Part shown: positions 37,520 to 46,637 of the stretch, piece after piece
How the letters are laid out: each line of letters starts with the position of its first letter
Position numbering within the stretch: the first letter of the stretch is position 1
Assembly: GCA_963844055.1 (NCBI GenBank)
Contig: CAWJMN010000001.1
Span: 2,294,001-2,358,000 of the forward strand
Direction of reading: 5' to 3'
From: CAWJMN01 sp963844055
GTDB lineage: Bacteria; Planctomycetota; Planctomycetia; Pirellulales; Pirellulaceae
DNA: 64,000 bases
Position numbers and translations under genes: made by a program
The notes under the pieces: model-generated
Database searches by the model: none
Told to the model about the DNA's origin: nothing
What the model saw: only the letters and a program-made list of their open reading frames with translations

Positions 37520-38255
37520 TTAAGATCCTCCCGCGGCTGTCCTGATTGTGATATCGAGATAACAACAGTCATCAACATATTGCTTGAATGACTGAACCAC
37601 TTGTCGCAAGTAGTCAACAGTTCTTTGCTTTAGCTCTTTAAGATCGCTAACAGTAACATTCTCCCCTGATTGCTCAAACGAGATCGAGCCGTGTGCTCAG
37701 CTTGTTTCGCAAGTCTTTGACAAACGAAAGCGCATTCTTGTCATCTCGAAAATGACGTTTTACCGCCGTTGCGACGGTTGGAGTTATATTCAGTTTGCAT
37801 CCGATTCGTTCACTGATAGCTTCTATCGCAGTCACATCCCAGTTACCGCCTCCTCCTTTCTCAATTTCCCATTCCGCAATGGGCCGGTTTTGTAGCAATA
37901 GTTCACAGAAGTCCCACGCGCTCTCAAGCCTATTGTCTTGGCTCAGAATTGCGTGCGTCCGAGCTGAGGTACGAACCCATTCCCTCCGTATCGGCGGGTC
38001 AAGGTGCCCTGGAATCAATGAGCCACCGTCAAATGTTGCCTTCGCTACAGCGGCTATGCACCAAGTTGCAGTGGCTTCGACCAAATTATAAAGCTGGAGA
38101 TAAACAGAAGCGAAAAGCATCTTTTGTTGTTGAGCTGTAATAATAGACCCGCCCATAGCTGGTGGGCCAGTCTGCGATTGGAGATTTAGCGCTTCTAGTA
38201 AATCAATGTAAGCGTCAATTTCCTGTATGCGATCCTCAAACGGCTGGGTGTCCAT
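37520..38255 (-). CDS. HEPN-domain nuclease (MAE_28990-like), frameshifted in this sequence
   Basis: From ATG 38255 the frame encodes a helical protein of the MAE_28990/MAE_18760-like HEPN group and stops at 37674 after DLRNKLSTRLDLV. If the A at 37697 is skipped (CTG-A-GCA), it reads DLRNKLAHGSISFEQSG and continues for about 57 residues to TAA 37520-37522. That restores the RNxxxH catalytic signature of HEPN RNases and a normal C-terminus, and the stop touches the methylase start codon. HEPN proteins are RNases or toxins used in defence. It starts one base after the stop of the DUF262 gene. The zero-frame product would lack the catalytic His. Confidence 0.82.
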
Positions 38256-38256
38256 A

Positions 38257-39354
38257 CTATTTCCCCAGGAGCCGATCGCGAACATATTCTAGACGCTCAG
38301 CTAAACGCTTTTTTGCGTTTGATCCACCAGATTTACTGTACTCTTTGAATGTCTCGCTGTTAATCCATTCCGAAACATCTGGTGTATTGGTTTTAAGTTT
38401 AGGCACTGCAGTAATTGCCAAATAGCTTCCGACAGACAATGCTTCAAAGCGGGTGTATCGTGTCTCTGTAGCGCTTGCGGTTTTTCGAAATCCGTACGGG
38501 AAGGTTTTCTCGACGAACTTCATAGTTTGGCGAAACCTATCCCTATACTCAGTAATTTTTTTCTTTACCTTGAACACATCATTCATAGCTTTGGCATAAG
38601 CGAAAAGGAAGGCTGCTGGCCTATCTCTATAGCCTTCGAACTCGTTGGCATAACCGTCAGAGTATGCGAAGAAGCGAGTAACCATCTCTTCGTGCTTACG
38701 AAGGCTTACCGACTTGGCTGGCACAGGCGCGAGCTTTACAAACAGTTCGTCTTTTGCCAATTCAATAATTAAATCTAGAAATGGGCCAGAGAGTGCTCCG
38801 CGCCGAACCTCTGCTTTGTTGGCAATTTTGCTGCCAGTATTAATACGTTCAAATATGTCAAACCTTGCTTGTTCGTCGGCGTGTTCATTGAGTATGATGC
38901 CGCGAATCGACCGATTCTTGATCTTTAGCTGGCGAGACTCGGGCAGATCCTTGAACACCAAGCCTTGAAGTTCCGTCAGTTCCGTCAATTCTCCGATTCT
39001 CAGCTCATTTTTCACGAATTGCTGAATTGTTCGAAGACGTTGAGAGCCGTCTACAATTTCTAACTTCCCATCTCCTCTTTCCCAGAAGAAAAGGAACGGA
39101 ATTGGCAACCCCATTAGCAACGACTCGACGAACCTTGATTTCCTTTCATCCTCCCAAGTATCTTCACGCTGATATCCGGGTATCTCGAACTCTTTTTTTT
39201 CCATTTTCAGCGCGAGTAACTCCACCGAATAGTCGGTTAGATAGTACTCGATTCGTTTCGATTGCTCGACAATCTGTTCTTCAGCTCTAAAAACCTGCGC
39301 AGCTAGTTCTGAATCGACTGGCTGCTCATCGAAGCCGTCTTCCGCATCCGTCAT
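38257..39354 (-). CDS. DUF262-domain protein (GmrSD-like / ParB-like NTPase-nuclease part)
   Basis: This is about 365 residues from ATG 39354; a GTG at 39366 is an alternative. The DUF262 core is present: IPGYQREDTWEDERKSRFVESLL (segment), then EIVDGSQRLRTI with the DGxQR-type motif, and FERINTGSKIANKAEVR. DUF262 is the domain of GmrS in type IV restriction and occurs in phage-defence systems. No C-terminal DUF1524 HNH nuclease is seen, so the nuclease function is probably supplied by the adjacent HEPN protein. It is the first gene of a three-gene operon with HEPN and the methylase. Confidence 0.88.
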   Translation of the reverse strand: MTDAEDGFDEQPVDSELAAQVFRAEEQIVEQSKRIEYYLTDYSVELLALKMEKKEFEIPGYQREDTWEDERKSRFVESLLMGLPIPFLFFWERGDGKLEIVDGSQRLRTIQQFVKNELRIGELTELTELQGLVFKDLPESRQLKIKNRSIRGIILNEHADEQARFDIFERINTGSKIANKAEVRRGALSGPFLDLIIELAKDELFVKLAPVPAKSVSLRKHEEMVTRFFAYSDGYANEFEGYRDRPAAFLFAYAKAMNDVFKVKKKITEYRDRFRQTMKFVEKTFPYGFRKTASATETRYTRFEALSVGSYLAITAVPKLKTNTPDVSEWINSETFKEYSKSGGSNAKKRLAERLEYVRDRLLGK

Positions 39355-39366
39355 GTCACTGTCCAC

Positions 39367-40427
39367 CTAATCCAATTGAGTCAAACTGTGAGCAATCCCT
39401 TGACTTTTAACTACAAAATTGTACGTGATAGCATTGCCTGTCGCAACGTCAATGTACCGAGGGGCTTTGCAGGCGTTTGGAGTGTCAAAGGCATTTTGCC
39501 CAGTCAATTCTCATAGCAAGTGCTCACTGGTCATCAAACACAATGCGAACGCCATTGACTATCTGCCGCACGTTTAACGATGAGCGATAAACAGTCTAAA
39601 TTGGTATGGAAGAACCGGGGCCGTGGTAAAGGCAAGAGTTCGGACATGGTCCATCGCGCGTTGCGCGTTTTGCAGCGATAGTGCCAATCGCCTTGAATTC
39701 TACCTATAAACTTATATTTCTATGTTGTCTAGTTCCGCAAGAATGGCATATTCAGCTGTGCCACTCAAATAATTCTTGCGCATTTGGCGACAAGAGGTGA
39801 CCCTAGTAGGAGCTGAGCTATTGGTGAAGTCGAGCCCCAGAGTTCCTTGCGGTTGGACGCCATACCGAATCAGTACGAGGCGCAAATGCAGCAAAGGTGT
39901 CGGCAGTTAATTATGGTTGGTGAACTGAGCCTGGGGGCGGGAATGCAATCTCGCCAGGGGTGCCACTTGCAGGTACCGACGGGATACCATCCGTCGATCG
40001 GTCCGGGGGACTGGTTGTGGTCAATCGCCCAGGCCTTATCTGGACATTTCCCGTGCAGCGTGTCTTACACCAATATTTTGTCGGCAAGGGACCGTTTGCG
40101 ATAGTACGCGAACAAACGGGAATGTTGTCGACCATTTGCTAAGCGGTTTGGGTACCGCGCGAACATGGTCAAGTGTTTTGCAGGGCTCGGCATCGCATGA
40201 GCTGAGCACGCGGATGCTCCCCAAGGGGCTACGGCAACTCTATCCCTACCGGTTGTAGGGGATGCTCTGCCGTTGGCGGCTTTACTAGGCTGCGGGGTCA
40301 TAGTAGTCGATGGGGTAATGTGCAGTCTTCTCATGGATGAGACAGGCTGCTGAGCAGGGTGGGTTTGCCAGACTTCTTGCCCGTTTGGAAACCACTAGTC
40401 GGTTGTTTCTCCAAGGATGGTTCTGTA
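39367..40427. other. 1-kb gap upstream of the DUF262 operon
   Basis: No convincing gene. A 33-codon basic frame at 39580-39681 (MSDKQSKLVWKNRGRGKGK...) is the best candidate for a small gene but has no supporting ribosome site. A short hairpin GACGG/CCGTC lies at about 39978-39995. The region probably holds the promoter of the DUF262-HEPN-methylase operon and may mark the edge of the acquired block. Confidence 0.4.
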
Positions 40428-41477
40428 ATGAAGTTTACTTTCCCGCGGTCTGCCGTGACGGCAGCGCTTTGGATCTCGCTTTGTGCTGGTACCTTGTCTG
40501 CCCAGGAAGAGCCGATTGGCACCGGGCTGAGCGTCCTTCAAAAGAATCCAGAAGGCGATGCTTCGTACGTTTCTACCGCGAGTAACTTTGATAGCGCCAA
40601 TGCGGCAACCTCAGAGTATGGCGACGACGTTTACAGCGCGGTCTCCGCTCACCAGAACTGGTCCATCATGGCCGGCGGCGTGATCTTCGATCGCCTGAGC
40701 AATAATGGGACGCTGTTTACCGGGCCTGCGCCGGGCGTGGGAGATGTGGTGCCTGGAACGGGCGTGCAGTCGGGCTTTACCGTTTCCGCGATCAAGAATC
40801 GTGAATGCAACGATTTGGAAATTGGCGTGATGGCATTTGGCGGTAATGCTCAGCCGACGCTGGGACTGATCTTGCCAGACTCGACGCTCAACAGCAATCC
40901 GCCTGTGGCTATGCCAGGTGCGGGAGCTCTGATCTCTTTTTATGGCTCCAACTTTTTGAGCATCGAAGGGAACTTGCGCCGGCCGATCGGAGAGCGGTTG
41001 ACCCTGTTGGCAGGCACGCGCTTTGTCAGCTTGGAAGAACAGTACCTATTTGCAGCATTGGCTGCCGCACCGCCGCAGGCCATGGCTGGCCGTCTCAAGA
41101 CGAACAACGGCATGATGGGCATTCAGTTCGGAGCTGATGGAACGATTTGGCAGTGCAACCGTTTCAAGATTTCGGCCTTGGGTAAGGGAGGCATCTATTA
41201 CAACGATGCCAAGAGCGAAAACACCCTGATTGCTTTGCCTGCGATAGTGCCGCTGGCAACACCTAGTGACAACCCCACTGCATTTTTGGGGCAAGCGGAG
41301 TTGGCTGGCACTTACCAAGTGACCGATAACCTGGGGCTACGCCTGGGCTATCAGACGCTATGGCTTGACCGGGTGGCGCTTGCACCTGCCCAAATCAATT
41401 CGGCCGGAAGCAGCGTCAATACGACGGGGCATGTGTTTTGGCACGGTGCTTCGATCCAGGCCGTACTGGGCTGGTAA
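40428..41477 (+). CDS. BBP7-family outer-membrane beta-barrel protein
   Basis: This is about 349 residues from ATG 40428, with AAGGA about ten bases upstream. A signal peptide is cleaved after AGTLSAQ. The rest has alternating beta strands with aromatic girdles (NWSIMAGGVIFDRLSNNGTL, RLTLLAGTRFVSLEEQY) and ends with the hydrophobic aromatic strand IQAVLGW, as BBP7 barrels do. The family is specific to planctomycetes; its function is unknown. It is alone on its strand, convergent with the dehydrogenase gene. Confidence 0.85.
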   Translation: MKFTFPRSAVTAALWISLCAGTLSAQEEPIGTGLSVLQKNPEGDASYVSTASNFDSANAATSEYGDDVYSAVSAHQNWSIMAGGVIFDRLSNNGTLFTGPAPGVGDVVPGTGVQSGFTVSAIKNRECNDLEIGVMAFGGNAQPTLGLILPDSTLNSNPPVAMPGAGALISFYGSNFLSIEGNLRRPIGERLTLLAGTRFVSLEEQYLFAALAAAPPQAMAGRLKTNNGMMGIQFGADGTIWQCNRFKISALGKGGIYYNDAKSENTLIALPAIVPLATPSDNPTAFLGQAELAGTYQVTDNLGLRLGYQTLWLDRVALAPAQINSAGSSVNTTGHVFWHGASIQAVLGW

Positions 41478-41499
41478 GCGAAGTTGGGTTTCGTCGACC

Positions 41500-41635
41500 A
41501 ACTACGCTAAGAAGTTATTTGTTTGTTCTGAGCCACAGGGCGCACTGGCCAGCCCCGAAACCAGTTTTCCCCGAATAGCCAGGTGTTGTTTCGGGGAACT
41601 TGCCAGTGCCACCCAAGGAACAACTTAGCGTAGAT
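41500..41635. repeat. Large imperfect palindromic element (MITE/REP-like)
   Basis: Nested inverted pairs are visible: CTACGCTAAG (41502-41511) with CTTAGCGTAG (41624-41633), CACTGGC (41543-41549) with GCCAGTG (41602-41608), and CCCCGAAAC (41553-41561) with GTTTCGGGG (41588-41596). The total arm length is about 60 bp with mismatches. It lies between convergent genes. It could be a mobile palindromic repeat; copies elsewhere in the genome cannot be checked here. Confidence 0.6.
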
Positions 41636-41649
41636 GGACTACAAGGTTT

Positions 41650-41677
41650 GGTTTGCAGCCTGCTTGCGCTGCAAACC
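41650..41677. terminator. Hairpin between convergent genes
   Basis: Perfect stem GGTTTGCAGC (41650-41659) with GCTGCAAACC (41668-41677) and an 8-base loop, touching the stop codon of the dehydrogenase gene. There is no long T-run, so termination is only likely. Confidence 0.5.
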
Positions 41678-44558
41678 TACGGGAGCGGGCTGGGGTGCTG
41701 CAAAAACTCTAGCAGGCTGGCAAAGTCCTTGGGGGAGAGTTTCTCTTCAAAGCCATCGGGCATGAGGGACTTGTTGTTGACCCGCAGTTCTTCGATGTTG
41801 TCACGCGAGATAAAGTCCTCGCCCCCTTGTTGTCGGCGAAGACGAATTCCGGCGGCCGTATCGGCGGCGAGTAGCCCCGCGAACACCTGTCCCTCCTTGG
41901 TGACAACGATGTAGTTAAGGAAGTCTGGCGAGACTTCCTGGCTGGGGCTTAAGATGTCGACGAGCAATGCCCCTTTGGGTCGACTGGCAATGCCGGAAAG
42001 CTCAGGCCCGACGCGTGAGCCTTTGCCCTTCATCTGATGGCAGCCGAGGCAGTGCTGCGCAAAGAGCTGCGCTCCGTGACGCGAGTCGCCAGGGATTTGC
42101 AGGGCCTCTTGATACTTTTTGACGACTGCCAGGCGGTCCGAATTCTCTTGCGACTTTAGCAGCTTGGTCGCTCGCGCTTGCAGATCGGTGTTTGGTGTTC
42201 TTAGGATGGCTTCACGCGTGGTGAAGTCGACTTCGGCCGGACTGATTGTACCGGCTTCGACCGAATCCAGCAGCAATTTTACCAGTGCAGGCTTGCGAGC
42301 CAGAGCAACGAGTAGCTCTCTTCGCGTATTGATGGGGAATGTGCCCCAGCGTTCTAAGATCGAGAGGGTTAGCTCGCTGTTGGCCAATTCGCCAAGTCCC
42401 CAAGCGGCCGCGGCATGGAATGCGGGGGCCTGGTCCAGCGCAATGAATCTTTCAACGAGCGTGGTACCGCTTGCGGGCTGCAGGCGAAGTACCAGACGAA
42501 ACGCTTGAAGCCGCGAGGCTTCTGGCGTCTCTGGATCGATGGCGGCTTTGGCGGCGCTTGCCAGCAATTGCTCGACGATTGGCTGATAGCTATGCAAATG
42601 GCTGTTTTCATCGGCCAGCTGGGTGATCAGCGACAAATGATGCCGCGCGAGTCCATCGCTGACACCGGCCAGCAGGGGAAGCGCTGTGGCAGGATGCGAC
42701 TTTAATAACTCGCAAACGGTGGTGATCTCTGCGGGCTTGTTGCCGGCACCAACCAGTTCGGCAACCTCTTGCAAAAGGATTTGCTGAGACTCGCTTGGCT
42801 TTTCTAGGGCCATTGAATGCTGCTGGGCCAACGTATTTAGGAATGCTGACGGCGAATCACTAAGACCGCTTAGTACTGCTAAACGCATCCAAGGGTTTTC
42901 GGCATCACTGGCCGCGATGGTGGCCAAAACGGCGCTGTTGTGATTTGCGGCAAGTGCCACTTGGAACCGCACGCGAGTGTCTTGGTCGGCGGCAAGTTTT
43001 GGCAGGGATAATCGTAGCGACTTTGCCAACGTTTCATCGGCAGCAGCCATCAGGATGGCTTGCTCACGCACGTTGGCGTTTTCGTCTTGCAAAGCCGTAG
43101 TGATCGCGTCGCTGGTCAGCTGGTTCGTGCCGGCCAAGGTCCAAAGGGCTTGGCGCGGGTGACGGGAAGTTGGCCCGACTTTGCCAATACTTTTAGGCGA
43201 TCACCAAAATGTGCCGGAGCGGGACTTTGAAGCAAAAGACGCTGCGCCGTGTCACGCTGCCACGCATTTTCGGAGGTTAACAATTCGACGAGACCTGCTT
43301 CGGAAAATGTGGTGAGGTCAGTTGTTGGCTTGGGGTGGAACTGGTGATGGTGGATTCGCCAAATTCGGCCGTGCTGATGCCCCACACGAAAGTCGACATT
43401 GCCACGCAGTGCCTCCTGAACGAATTGCGGGTGTTCGACCCATTCTCGATAGAAGTCGGCCACGTACAAACAGCCATCAGGCCCCATGGCAAAGTTGACC
43501 GGATGAGACCAGTTGTCTTTGGTAGTGAGGAACTCGGTTTGATCCTCGCCCCGACGTGCAATAAAGGTGGGGCCATCCGGTGTTAGCGTTTTGCGATGAA
43601 CGAGGTTCGTTAGGGGTTCGCAAACAAAGGCGTTTCCTTGATACTTTGGGCCGAGTCCATGACCGCGAAAGATGGTCAGCCCACAGCTGGCGTTGAAGTA
43701 GTCGGTTCGTTCACGATTGAACGTGCGCGGGGGAGAGCTAGCAGGATAGACTCGCCCTGTGTCGCTGGCATCGGCGATTAGCGCGATGGATTCGCCCCGC
43801 GTCAGCAAGGGGTTGCGGTTGAGATAGGCTTCCTCAAGCACCGCGTGGCGGATGGGGATTGTATTCCAGGAGAGGAAGCGATGGTTGAAATCATCTCGCG
43901 CGGTCCCGAACTGGCTGAAGCCAGCAATGGCCTCAAACTGCAAAGTTTCTGGATGAAAACGGAAGTCGTGGCGACGAAGAGAGACGGGCGGGGCGTCTGG
44001 CTTTTGGGGGTTGCGAACGTCGCCGCCGCTACGGCCGTTAGCACCGTAGATCCAATTGTCTAATCCCCAGTAAAGTCCATTGACGCGTAGTTGTTGATTG
44101 CCAGCCACAAACCCTGTGAAGAGAACTTCCCGTTTGTCGGCCTTGCCATCGCCATCGGTATCGCGCAGATACAGGATATCGGGCGCACTAGTGACGAGCA
44201 GGCCTTCTTTGTAGGGAAGTGCGCCGCTGGGGAAGCTTAGGCCTTCGGCAAAGGTAGAGGCGGTTTCATAGGTGCCGTCTTTGTCTGTATCGCGGAGCTT
44301 TTGAATCTTCCCGCCAGTTTCTGCGGTGGGATAGTCACTCATCTGCACAACGTACATGTCGCCGTGGGCATCCCAAGTCATGGCGACAGGGCTATCGATC
44401 ATTGGCTCCGAGGCAACGAGCTCCATTCGCAAGTCAGGATCGGCAAGCTTCCACTGGGTGGCGGAATCTGCCGGGGAAAGTGGCGCTGGATCAGCAGCAA
44501 ACAGCGCCCCGCCCATTGTCAAAAGCGTAGCAATGGGCAGTGTGATCGACTTGAGCAT
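41677..44558 (-). CDS. PVC-type membrane-bound dehydrogenase / HEAT / cytochrome c protein, frame break in this sequence
   Basis: This exported protein of about 960 residues has an N-terminal beta-propeller dehydrogenase-like domain (repeats such as KLRDTDKDGTYE, DILYLRDTDGDGKAD), then a HEAT-like region, and a C-terminal cytochrome c domain with the heme motif CLGCH and distal Met. A one-base loss near 43160 breaks the frame: the first part runs to KSGQLPVTR, and the second frame resumes RQALWTLAGTNQL. The ATG at 44558 (MLKSITLP) has GGAG upstream. This architecture is abundant in planctomycetes and is thought to oxidise sugars or other polyols in the periplasm. The substrate is unknown. Confidence 0.83.
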
Positions 44559-44613
44559 GCAAAGCTCCATCCCTGGCGAAATGCGTGTGGTGAATGGCTT
44601 TCAGCGGAAAATG

Positions 44614-45987
44614 CTACGGCTTTTGGTAGAGCTCTTTTAGCATTTGAACGGTCTCGTCAACGATCCGCTCGCCGGTCCCTTCTTCGGCATAGCTATGCAG
44701 CCCCATCCACGTTTGATAGCCGCCAAGCTGATGCCCTTCGCGCGTTGGCAAATAGCCGACCCAGTCGTTAGCAAGTTCGGCAACATAGGTATAGCGGTAA
44801 GGAGAGCGACGTTTGATATCCATGCCAAGTTGTGTGAAGAATTCTGCGGGGACACCGACGATGGCAACATCGCCAATGACCATGGTTTGAATCGAAGTGC
44901 TGCGTTCTTGGCCCTGCTCGGGAGCAAGCACGTCTCGTTGTTTGCGAAAGACTTCGATGATGACATCGGCGCTGGCGCCGGTTCGCTTTTTGCAATAGTC
45001 GACTACCTTCTTGTGTTCAACTGCCTCGTCAAAGGTGCGTACCTTAAACTTGAACGGGCGTTTGACAGAAACCAAGCGATCGACCGAATGCGGCTCTAAG
45101 TTGCCAAGTGCATGCTTAATCGCCAACTTTAGTCGGATGATCGATTCATCCGCATTGAGCGTTAGGTTGTGGGTCGATCCGGATGCGCCTTCCAGAAACA
45201 GGAAGTTGCCTCCGATCTCTTGTTCAAGCTCTTGAGCCGTCAGGCCGTAGGAAGAAGGGGACCGTACTCCTGGCTTGCGAGCACCGATGGTATGCGTTGA
45301 ATGGTTGAAGATTACCGCTTCGTACTTCTTTTGATCGTTCAGGAAAGCAAGTACGGGAAGTTGGGGGTCAAAGGGACCTGTTGGGCGAACGACATCGTCC
45401 TTGAGACCGGTCCAGTAGATGGTGTTGTCGGCCAGTAGTAGCCGGCTGTTTTGGCCGTACGAGGACTCTTCGCCTAGTGAGAACTGGAAAGAGCACTCTT
45501 TGGCGGTCAGCCGAGCATTGGCGTCTTGTACCGCTTTGACAATGCCTGCTTGAACACGTCGGCAGAACTCTTCGTCCCGCTTGTAGCCATGCACGGTGCC
45601 GGTGGAAGGGGCGTGGTGAGTGTGCGTTGCGTTGACTAGCACGTTTTCGGCGGGGATTCCGCAAGTCTTTTGGATTTCGGCCAGGGCTGGGTCGACAAAG
45701 TCCTTGGTAAGAAACAAAACATCGGCTGCGACAAGTGCCACCTTGGGAACGCCGGGCTTTTCAAGCACGACGGCCGTAACGCGAAGTAGGCCTTCTTGTT
45801 CGGCCAAGGGTGCGCCCGTGATTCCACCACCGATGACCATCGTTCCATCTGCGATGAGTTCAGCCGAGGCAGAGCCGACTTTAACGCCCACGGGGTCGGC
45901 GGCTTGCAATGTTGCATTGATCAAAAGCAGCGCGAGGACAAAACAGAAACGGATGGATGCCAAACAATAATGCGTCGACACAGACAT
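44614..45987 (-). CDS. Neutral/alkaline ceramidase-like exported hydrolase
   Basis: This 457-residue protein has an N-terminal signal peptide ending LQAADP. The ceramidase-like core is visible in THTHHAPSTGTV (zinc-binding His), FNHSTHTIGAR and GASGSTHNLT. Neutral ceramidases hydrolyse ceramide, but planctomycete proteins of this type are poorly characterised, so the substrate may be another amide. The gene is on the same strand as the dehydrogenase gene and 56 bp upstream of it, so the two may be co-transcribed. Confidence 0.8.
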   Translation of the reverse strand: MSVSTHYCLASIRFCFVLALLLINATLQAADPVGVKVGSASAELIADGTMVIGGGITGAPLAEQEGLLRVTAVVLEKPGVPKVALVAADVLFLTKDFVDPALAEIQKTCGIPAENVLVNATHTHHAPSTGTVHGYKRDEEFCRRVQAGIVKAVQDANARLTAKECSFQFSLGEESSYGQNSRLLLADNTIYWTGLKDDVVRPTGPFDPQLPVLAFLNDQKKYEAVIFNHSTHTIGARKPGVRSPSSYGLTAQELEQEIGGNFLFLEGASGSTHNLTLNADESIIRLKLAIKHALGNLEPHSVDRLVSVKRPFKFKVRTFDEAVEHKKVVDYCKKRTGASADVIIEVFRKQRDVLAPEQGQERSTSIQTMVIGDVAIVGVPAEFFTQLGMDIKRRSPYRYTYVAELANDWVGYLPTREGHQLGGYQTWMGLHSYAEEGTGERIVDETVQMLKELYQKP

Positions 45988-46069
45988 GCACGATCTCCCG
46001 GAGGTGATTCGCTGATGGGAAGGTTAAACGGATTGAGTGATCCGATTGTAGACGATTGTCGCTCGTCGT

Positions 46070-46594
46070 TCACGCACTATTTTGAGCTACAGGGTGGGAG
46101 GAATCGTGGACCTCGACTTTATAGACGACCATTCCGCGTACTTGATAATTTGGCAGGGCGGCAGGGTGATCTAAATCGCACGTATGCACCCAAACACGGG
46201 AGGGGTTTTGCTGCCACGCCATCTCAAGGACGGCCGACAAGAGAGGCCCCCCCAAGCGGCGTCCGACGAAGTCTGGCAAAAGACCGAAGTACGAGATTTC
46301 AATCTCATTTGCTGGCGAGGTATGCAGTTCAAAGTAGCCAATTGGTTGATCGCCAAGATGGGCGATAAAAGTGCGAAGTGTTGGAGCCTTCGCATATTCC
46401 ATCCATTGTTCGTCGGACCAAAACCGTTTGTCATTCCAGGCCCAGGGCGCGCCGACGGCTAGATAATATTCGCGGCTTTGTTGCCACTGGTTGGTTAGGC
46501 ATTCTTCCATTCGAAGAGGGCCGTCCACGGATGATTTGGGCCGCAGTTCCTTCGGCGAGCTCATCTCCAGGTAGGTCGTCGTGACAACGGACAT
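46070..46594 (-). CDS. GNAT-family N-acetyltransferase
   Basis: This 174-residue protein has the GNAT acetyl-CoA motif A region around YFGLLPDFVGRRLGGPLL, where R-R-L-G-G corresponds to the pantetheine-binding loop. The C-terminal strand VWVHTCDLDHPAALPNY is motif B-like. Length and fold are ordinary. The substrate is unknown. It lies 82 bp before the ceramidase-like gene on the same strand. Confidence 0.85.
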   Translation of the reverse strand: MSVVTTTYLEMSSPKELRPKSSVDGPLRMEECLTNQWQQSREYYLAVGAPWAWNDKRFWSDEQWMEYAKAPTLRTFIAHLGDQPIGYFELHTSPANEIEISYFGLLPDFVGRRLGGPLLSAVLEMAWQQNPSRVWVHTCDLDHPAALPNYQVRGMVVYKVEVHDSSHPVAQNSA

Positions 46595-46637
46595 GAACGC
46601 TTTCTAATGCCAAGGCGGATGCAACGCGCTTCAGCGA

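Noticed and set aside
39580..39681. 33-codon basic frame as a small gene
   Set aside because: No ribosome binding site, no homologue known to me, and random frames of this size are common in a 1-kb gap.
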